From: Alphaproteobacteria bacterium
GTDB taxonomy: Bacteria > Pseudomonadota > Alphaproteobacteria > RF32 > CAG-239
Length of the DNA: 9,377 bases
Direction: 5' to 3'
Assembly (NCBI GenBank): GCA_017452115.1
Contig: JAFTNB010000029.1
Location: 1-9,377 of the forward strand
The notes beneath the pieces are model-generated. The model made no database searches, was not told where the DNA came from, and worked only from the letters and a program-made list of their open reading frames with translations. Positions within the stretch are counted from its first letter, which is position 1. The number at the start of each line of letters is the position of its first letter. This document shows positions 5,958-9,377 of this stretch, one piece after another. The position numbers and the translations under genes were made by a program.

Positions 5958-6743
5958 TTATAAAATCATTAAAATACAAAAAATATAAAAGAATGGCGTT
6001 GCAAAAACCAACCCGTCGATTCTATCAAAAATTCCACCATGTCCGGGAATAAGATTACTTGAATCTTTAATTCCCAAATAACGTTTAATAGCTGATTCAC
6101 ACAAATCTCCGATTTGTGCAATTACCGCCAAAGCAGCAGCAACAGAAGTAAACAGAATTAGTATATTTTTATTAGCTCCCATTAAATATACAAAACCACC
6201 ACAAACAATAGATGCTAATAACACCCCGCCAATCAAACCAGCCCAAGTTTTTTTCGGACTGATTTTAGGAGCAAGTTTCGGACCACCAATAAGGCTTCCA
6301 AACATATATCCGCCAATATCCACACTCCATACTGCCAAAATAAGCCATAACGTCATAATAGCACCAACTGCATCATATACCCACATCAAAGTTCCCATAC
6401 CGAGCGGAATATACACCACACCAAGCAATAGCAACAACGGATGTTTCTCTTTACGAGCCTTATATGCCATTACAATAGCGCAAGCCACAACAATAATCAC
6501 CCACAGCAAAGACAACGGCAGTAATAAAGAATGAACCATCGCCACCGCATAAATAACTGCATACAATGCCGGATTTTTATTTTCAACCATAGTTGTCCAT
6601 TCCCAACAACACATTGAACCGACTACCAGCATCAACAAATTCAAGAACGGATCTCCCATATAAATTGCCACCAGCACCAAAGGAACCATTACTAATGACG
6701 ATAAAATTCGTAACATTAGAGAGCTCATCTTACGCTTTTCCAT
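5958..6743 (-). CDS. cdsA: Phosphatidate cytidylyltransferase (CDP-diglyceride synthase)
   Basis: CdsA converts phosphatidic acid and CTP to CDP-diacylglycerol and pyrophosphate in the inner membrane, the branch point to all phospholipids. With the start at 6743 the protein has 261 residues and many hydrophobic segments. The family signature is complete: SAIKR (217-221), KDSSNLIPGHGGIFDRID (226-243) with the catalytic Asp residues, plus SPKKTWAG (162-169) and the VDIGGYMFG region before it. I chose the ATG at 6743 because GGGAG lies 7 bases upstream and the peptide MEKRKMSSLMLRILSS begins like the family. The open frame extends to 6845, but that part lies inside uppS and reads as a shadow. 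An ATG at 6728 is also possible; it would follow the uppS stop by one base. The chosen start overlaps uppS by 14 bases, suggesting translational coupling. Confidence 0.93.
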   Translation of the reverse strand: MEKRKMSSLMLRILSSLVMVPLVLVAIYMGDPFLNLLMLVVGSMCCWEWTTMVENKNPALYAVIYAVAMVHSLLLPLSLLWVIIVVACAIVMAYKARKEKHPLLLLLGVVYIPLGMGTLMWVYDAVGAIMTLWLILAVWSVDIGGYMFGSLIGGPKLAPKISPKKTWAGLIGGVLLASIVCGGFVYLMGANKNILILFTSVAAALAVIAQIGDLCESAIKRYLGIKDSSNLIPGHGGIFDRIDGLVFATPFFYIFCILMIL

Positions 6744-7440
6744 ATCTTCTCTCCCGCTGATTATAATTAGCAATAATTTCTTCCAATTCTTTACGACTAA
6801 AATCAGGCCATAACGAATTAGAAAAATAAAATTCACTATACGCACATTGCCAAAGCAAATAATTACTTAAACGCTGCTCTCCACTAGTTCTGATAAGCAA
6901 ATCCGGATTCGGAATATCTTTGGTATACAACATATCCGAAAACATCTTCATATCGACATCTTCAGGACTTATATCTCCTCTTTTAGCTAAAGCAGCAATA
7001 CGACGAGCAGCATATACAATTTCTTGTCTTGAACCATAGCTAAGAGCAATACAAATTGTCATTTTATCATTATTTAAAGTATCTGCTTCTAATTTTTTCA
7101 TCGCTTCAACAATATCGGCTGGCAACATCTCACGCTCACCGATAAATACGATTTTAACTCCATTTTTCTGCAACTCAGACATTTCGCTTTTTAGGTATTG
7201 GCGCAACAAATCCATCAATGCATCAACTTCATCCGGATCGCGTTGCCAATTCTCTGTAGAAAAAGCATATAAGGTCAAATATTTGACTCCCATTTCACCC
7301 GCGGCACGAGTAATTTCACGTACTGTTTCAGCTCCTTTTTTATGACCGAAAGAACGCGGCAAACCTTTCTTGGTTGCCCATCGACCGTTTCCATCCATAA
7401 TAATGGCAATATGCTGCAGATTTTGTGGTTCTATACTCAA
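6730..7440 (-). CDS. uppS: Di-trans,poly-cis-undecaprenyl-diphosphate synthase (UppS)
   Basis: UppS adds isopentenyl units in cis to farnesyl diphosphate to make undecaprenyl diphosphate, the lipid carrier for peptidoglycan and other envelope polymers. The 236 residues contain the cis-prenyltransferase motifs: IIMDGNGRWA (13-22) with the Mg-binding Asp16, RSFGHKKGAE (29-38), FSTENW (60-65), SYGSR (134-138) and the C-terminal signature DLLIRTSGEQRLSNYLLWQ (180-198) with YSEFYFS after it. The start codon is TTG at 7440, preceded by an AGAGGA site 5 bases upstream. The first in-frame ATG would be Met15 inside the active-site motif, and an in-frame stop lies upstream, so TTG is the only sensible start. 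The gene follows frr by 28 bases and overlaps cdsA by 14. Confidence 0.96.
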   Translation of the reverse strand: MSIEPQNLQHIAIIMDGNGRWATKKGLPRSFGHKKGAETVREITRAAGEMGVKYLTLYAFSTENWQRDPDEVDALMDLLRQYLKSEMSELQKNGVKIVFIGEREMLPADIVEAMKKLEADTLNNDKMTICIALSYGSRQEIVYAARRIAALAKRGDISPEDVDMKMFSDMLYTKDIPNPDLLIRTSGEQRLSNYLLWQCAYSEFYFSNSLWPDFSRKELEEIIANYNQRERRYGKA

Positions 7441-7468
7441 AACAGTCCTCTTTAATAATTAAGATTAA

Positions 7469-8032
7469 TTACACTTGCAAAATATCTTTTTCTTTTTGAG
7501 CCTGCAATTCATCAATTTTTTTGATTGCTTCATCCGTCAGCTTTTGCACTTCATTTTCATAGCGTTTTTCATCATCTTCAGAAATTGCATTATCCTTTTT
7601 AAGCTTTTTAATACCATCTAATGCATCACGCCGAATATTGCGTACTGCAACTTTTGCAGCTTCGGTATACTTACCGGAAACTTTTACCAGTTCTTTACGG
7701 CGCTCTTCACTCAACGGCGGAATTGGAATACGAATTAATTGCCCATCAGATGCCGGATTCAAACCCAAATCAGATTCGCGAATAGCTTTTTCTACCGCTT
7801 TTGCCATACCTCTGTCCCACACACTTACAGACAAAGTACGCGCATCCGGAACACTGATTGTACCGACTTGAGCAAGCGGCGTCATACTTCCATAAGCTTC
7901 CACCATAATCCCATCAAGCAAACTGGCATGGGCACGCCCTGCCCGCAAACCGGAAAATTCACCTTTAAGAGTATCAATAGTTTTATCCATTCTACTACTT
8001 GCATCACTTTTTATCGAACTAAAATCAGACAT
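7469..8032 (-). CDS. frr: Ribosome recycling factor
   Basis: Frr (RRF) works with EF-G to split the post-termination ribosome so that its subunits can be reused. The 187 residues match the family (E. coli 185). Visible family features are GLRAGRAHASLLDGI (28-42) in the hinge to domain II, SVPDARTLSVSVWD (60-73), the LGLNPASDGQLIRIPIPPLSEERR stretch (89-112, quoted in part: LGLNPASDG and RIPIPPLSEERR), and the Arg-rich VRNIRRDA (130-137) on the long helical domain I, which continues as a charged coiled coil to the end. The ATG shares its A with the last base of the pyrH stop (TAATG), and GAGG lies about 8 bases before it inside the end of pyrH, so translation is likely coupled. pyrH-frr is one of the most conserved bacterial gene pairs. 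Confidence 0.98.
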   Translation of the reverse strand: MSDFSSIKSDASSRMDKTIDTLKGEFSGLRAGRAHASLLDGIMVEAYGSMTPLAQVGTISVPDARTLSVSVWDRGMAKAVEKAIRESDLGLNPASDGQLIRIPIPPLSEERRKELVKVSGKYTEAAKVAVRNIRRDALDGIKKLKKDNAISEDDEKRYENEVQKLTDEAIKKIDELQAQKEKDILQV

Positions 8033-8754
8033 TATTTAACCTCATTTTTAATTATCGTAAACTTTCCTTTTCCGGTAACAGCATTCATTAAAGCTTTCGG
8101 AGATGACTGCGAAAACACCACAACCGGAATATTATTTTCTTGAGCCAAAGCAACTGCTGTCATATCCATAACTTTAAGCTGCTTACTTATAACCTCATCA
8201 TAAGAAATTTCATCAAATTTCTTTGCTTTTGGATTCTTTCGTGGATCACTATCATAAACCCCGTCAACCTGTGTTGACTTCAAGATTACATCACATTGCA
8301 TTTCAGAAGCACGCAAAGCCGCCGCTGTATCTGTTGTAAAATAAGGATTACCGGTACCGGCAGCAAAAATAATGATTCGCCCTTTTTGCAAATGACGCAA
8401 CGCCCGACGATATACATAATGCTCACAAACTTCTGGCATTTCCAAACCTGACAGAACTCGAACTTCTGCCCCGATTTGCTCCAAAGCATTTTGCAAATAA
8501 AGCGCATTCATCACCGTAGCCATCATCCCAACTTGATCTGCCACTGTCCGATTCATACCTTTAGACGCTTCTTTAGCGCCACGAAAAATATTACCGCCGC
8601 CCACCACCAAACAAACCCCAACGCCTGCATCATAAACATCTTTAATCTGCTTAGCCAAAGAGTTAATCACCTCAGCAGACATTCCGAAGTTCTTTTCTCC
8701 CATTAACCCCTCACCGGAGAGTTTGAGCAGTATTCTTTTATAAATAGGTTTCAT
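8032..8754 (-). CDS. pyrH: Uridylate kinase (UMP kinase)
   Basis: PyrH phosphorylates UMP to UDP with ATP, the step that feeds UTP, CTP and UDP-sugars. It belongs to the amino-acid kinase fold, is hexameric, and in well-studied bacteria is inhibited by UTP and activated by GTP. With the start at 8754 it has 240 residues (E. coli 241). Motifs: YKRILLKLSGEGLMG (5-19), GGGNIFRG (52-59), NRTVADQVGMMATVMNAL (68-85), GTGNPYFTTDTAA (133-145), VDGVYDSDP (163-171) and MDMTAVALA (196-204). An AGGA site lies 5 bases before the ATG at 8754 and only 2 before the ATG at 8757. A further in-frame ATG at 8802 would add MIKAVNIRKNCAQRI, which is unlike the family and falls within the likely promoter. Unusually, pyrH heads the cluster; rpsB and tsf, often upstream, are not present. 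Confidence 0.96.
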   Translation of the reverse strand: MKPIYKRILLKLSGEGLMGEKNFGMSAEVINSLAKQIKDVYDAGVGVCLVVGGGNIFRGAKEASKGMNRTVADQVGMMATVMNALYLQNALEQIGAEVRVLSGLEMPEVCEHYVYRRALRHLQKGRIIIFAAGTGNPYFTTDTAAALRASEMQCDVILKSTQVDGVYDSDPRKNPKAKKFDEISYDEVISKQLKVMDMTAVALAQENNIPVVVFSQSSPKALMNAVTGKGKFTIIKNEVK

Positions 8755-8763
8755 CATAATCCT

Positions 8764-8773
8764 TTGTGCACAA
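8764..8773. promoter_or_regulatory. Perfect 10-base palindrome near the likely pyrH start point
   Basis: TTGTGCACAA is a perfect inverted repeat lying just downstream of the candidate pyrH -10 boxes and 10 bases before the ATG at 8754. Its place would suit an operator covering the transcription start. It is short, so it may be chance. Confidence 0.2.
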
Positions 8774-8779
8774 TTTTTT

Positions 8780-8810
8780 CTTATATTAACCGCTTTAATC
8801 ATTTTGTCAC
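8780..8810 (-). promoter_or_regulatory. Candidate promoter for the pyrH operon
   Basis: On the minus strand GTGACA (8810-8805) matches 5/6 of the -35 consensus. TAATAT lies 16 bases further (8788-8783) and TATAAG 19 bases further (8785-8780). A start near 8773 would give a leader of about 20 bases before the ATG at 8754. This would exclude the upstream ATG at 8802 from the message and so supports the shorter pyrH start. An alternative promoter further upstream (TTGACT at 8937-8932) is discussed under the findings. Confidence 0.3.
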
Positions 8811-8833
8811 CAAGTTTCTTCTACTTTTACTAT
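8804..8833 (+). promoter_or_regulatory. Candidate promoter for plsY
   Basis: TTGTCA (8804-8809, 5/6 match) and TACTAT (8828-8833, 4/6 match) are 18 bases apart on the plus strand. The transcript would start near 8840 and have a 5' leader of about 130 bases containing the hairpins at 8849-8941. The -35 box overlaps the candidate pyrH -35 box on the other strand almost completely. Confidence 0.3.
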
Positions 8834-8848
8834 AAAAAAGAAAATTAA

Positions 8849-8866
8849 ACTTGCCAAAAGGCAAGT
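8849..8866 (-). terminator. Terminator-like hairpin upstream of pyrH
   Basis: ACTTGCC (8849-8855) and GGCAAGT (8860-8866) form a perfect 7-pair stem with a 4-base loop. On the minus strand it is followed by TTAATTTTCTTTTTTATAG, a U-rich tail typical of intrinsic termination. On the plus strand it is followed by AAAGCTTTAG, so termination is expected only in the direction of pyrH. No minus-strand gene lies upstream, so it may be an attenuator of a long pyrH leader, or the end of a short noncoding RNA, or only a structural element of the plsY leader. Confidence 0.45.
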
Positions 8867-8888
8867 AAAGCTTTAGAAATAAATAAAA

Positions 8889-8941
8889 ATGATTTCGCAA
8901 ATTGAAATCATCCCTCTGCGCCATAAGCACAGTCAAGGGAT
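8889..8941. other. Two adjoining hairpins in the plsY/pyrH intergenic region
   Basis: ATGATTTC (8889-8896) pairs with GAAATCAT (8904-8911) around a 7-base loop. ATCCCT (8910-8915) pairs with AGGGAT (8936-8941), with an inner CTG/CAG match (8916-8918 with 8930-8932). The two share the bases AT at 8910-8911, so they are partly exclusive, as in an RNA switch. On the minus strand the first is followed by TTTTATTTATTTC, again terminator-like. On the plus strand they would lie in the plsY leader, ending about 30 bases before the ATG. I do not recognise a known riboswitch. Confidence 0.35.
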
Positions 8942-8970
8942 ATTCTGAATATTATGAAAGGATTAAGACA

Positions 8971-9377
8971 ATGGGTACAACAACATTTCTCATTCTCTGT
9001 GCATTAGGAGGTTATCTTGTAGGTTCTATACCTTTTGGTTTGGTTCTTACTCGCCTTGCCGGACTTGGCGATATCCGCAAAATCGGCTCTGGAAATATCG
9101 GTGCAACCAACGTTTTACGTACCGGTCATTGGGGCTTGGCTCTACTTACTGTAATCCTTGATGCTTCCAAAGCTGCTATTGCGGCTCTTGTTGCTTATTA
9201 TCTTGCCTCAAAACAAAATATTGTTGTATTGGGATTTATTAGCGACATCAGTATATTATCATCACTCATTGCCGGTACTTGTGCAATCCTCGGACACAAC
9301 TTTCCTGTTTGGCTCAAATTTAAAGGTGGTAAAGGTGTTGCCTCCACTTTCGGATTTATTGTCGTTACAGCTCCTGC
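8971..9377 (+). CDS. plsY: Glycerol-3-phosphate acyltransferase PlsY, N-terminal part (cut by window edge)
   Basis: PlsY is an inner-membrane enzyme that moves an acyl chain from acyl-phosphate to sn-glycerol-3-phosphate, giving lysophosphatidate, the first step of phospholipid synthesis in the PlsX/PlsY route. The frame opens with ATG at 8971 after an AGGA site 8 bases upstream and stays open for 135 codons to the window end; the family is usually about 200 residues. Conserved motifs seen: [15 protein letters not shown] (14-28) in the first membrane segment, [18 protein letters not shown] (35-52), and [18 protein letters not shown] (108-125). These are the three loops that form the active site as far as the visible part goes. 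It is divergent from pyrH. Its product pathway feeds CdsA in the opposite operon. Confidence 0.95.
   Translation, partial: MGTTTFLILCALGGYLVGSIPFGLVLTRLAGLGDIRKIGSGNIGATNVLRTGHWGLALLTVILDASKAAIAALVAYYLASKQNIVVLGFISDISILSSLIAGTCAILGHNFPVWLKFKGGKGVASTFGFIVVTAP

Larger units (their letters stand above)
581..8754 (-). other. Envelope/translation gene cluster pyrH-frr-uppS-cdsA-rseP-bamA-lpxD-fabZ
   Basis: Eight minus-strand genes lie in close order. pyrH and frr share one base (TAATG), frr-uppS are 28 bases apart, uppS-cdsA overlap by 14, cdsA-rseP are 15 apart, rseP-bamA are 36 apart and lpxD-fabZ are 29 apart. Only bamA-lpxD is wide (434 bases, filled with tandem repeats). A promoter region lies before pyrH and a terminator after fabZ. 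The short spacings support one operon from pyrH through bamA. Whether lpxD-fabZ belong to the same transcript or have their own promoter in or after the repeats is open. Confidence 0.75.

Noticed and set aside
6744..6845. N-terminal extension of CdsA by 34 residues
   Set aside because: This part lies wholly inside uppS in another frame, is unlike the start of CdsA proteins, and a good ribosome-binding site serves the ATG at 6743.
8755..8802. Longer PyrH start at the ATG at 8802
   Set aside because: The extra residues are not typical of the family, the ribosome-binding site there is weak, and the likely pyrH promoter overlaps it.

Overview
The window is a cell-envelope and translation housekeeping locus from an AT-rich, Gram-negative-type bacterium. 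The genes for lipid A synthesis (lpxD), outer-membrane protein assembly (bamA) and intramembrane proteolysis (rseP) show a double membrane. The order pyrH-frr-uppS-cdsA-rseP-bamA-lpxD-fabZ is best known from Proteobacteria. The short RseP with one recognisable PDZ domain and the low G+C suggest an uncultured low-GC alphaproteobacterium. That placement is an inference from gene order and protein character, not from any search.

Layout from left to right. Positions 1-167 hold the start of an unrecognised, highly charged minus-strand gene. Positions 168-580 have no gene but are rich in inverted repeats: a strong bidirectional-type terminator at 467-510 and three further hairpins at 324-454. From 581 to 8754 eight genes lie on the minus strand, transcribed right to left: pyrH, frr, uppS, cdsA, rseP, bamA, lpxD, fabZ. 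All spacings are short or overlapping except the 434-base gap between bamA and lpxD. That gap contains three tandem copies of a 124-base unit, each built around an imperfect hairpin of about 78 bases. Positions 8755-8970 form a divergent promoter region with several hairpins. From 8971 plsY reads rightward and is cut by the window end.

How the genes work together. PyrH makes UDP for RNA, DNA and UDP-sugars, and Frr recycles ribosomes. UppS makes the undecaprenyl carrier for peptidoglycan and other polymers, and CdsA makes CDP-diacylglycerol. RseP cleaves membrane substrates, BamA inserts outer-membrane proteins, LpxD adds the second acyl chain set to lipid A, and FabZ dehydrates fatty-acid intermediates. 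PlsY, on the other strand, starts phosphatidate synthesis and so feeds CdsA. The locus therefore couples phospholipid, lipid A and envelope assembly with growth.

The genes themselves are ordinary. The parts worth a second look are noncoding: the 124-base tandem hairpin array between bamA and lpxD, the hairpin cluster at 324-510 that could be a small RNA, and the pyrH/plsY divergent region with terminator-like hairpins upstream of pyrH. Several usual neighbours are absent from their common positions: dxr, skp, lpxA/lpxB, and rpsB-tsf.
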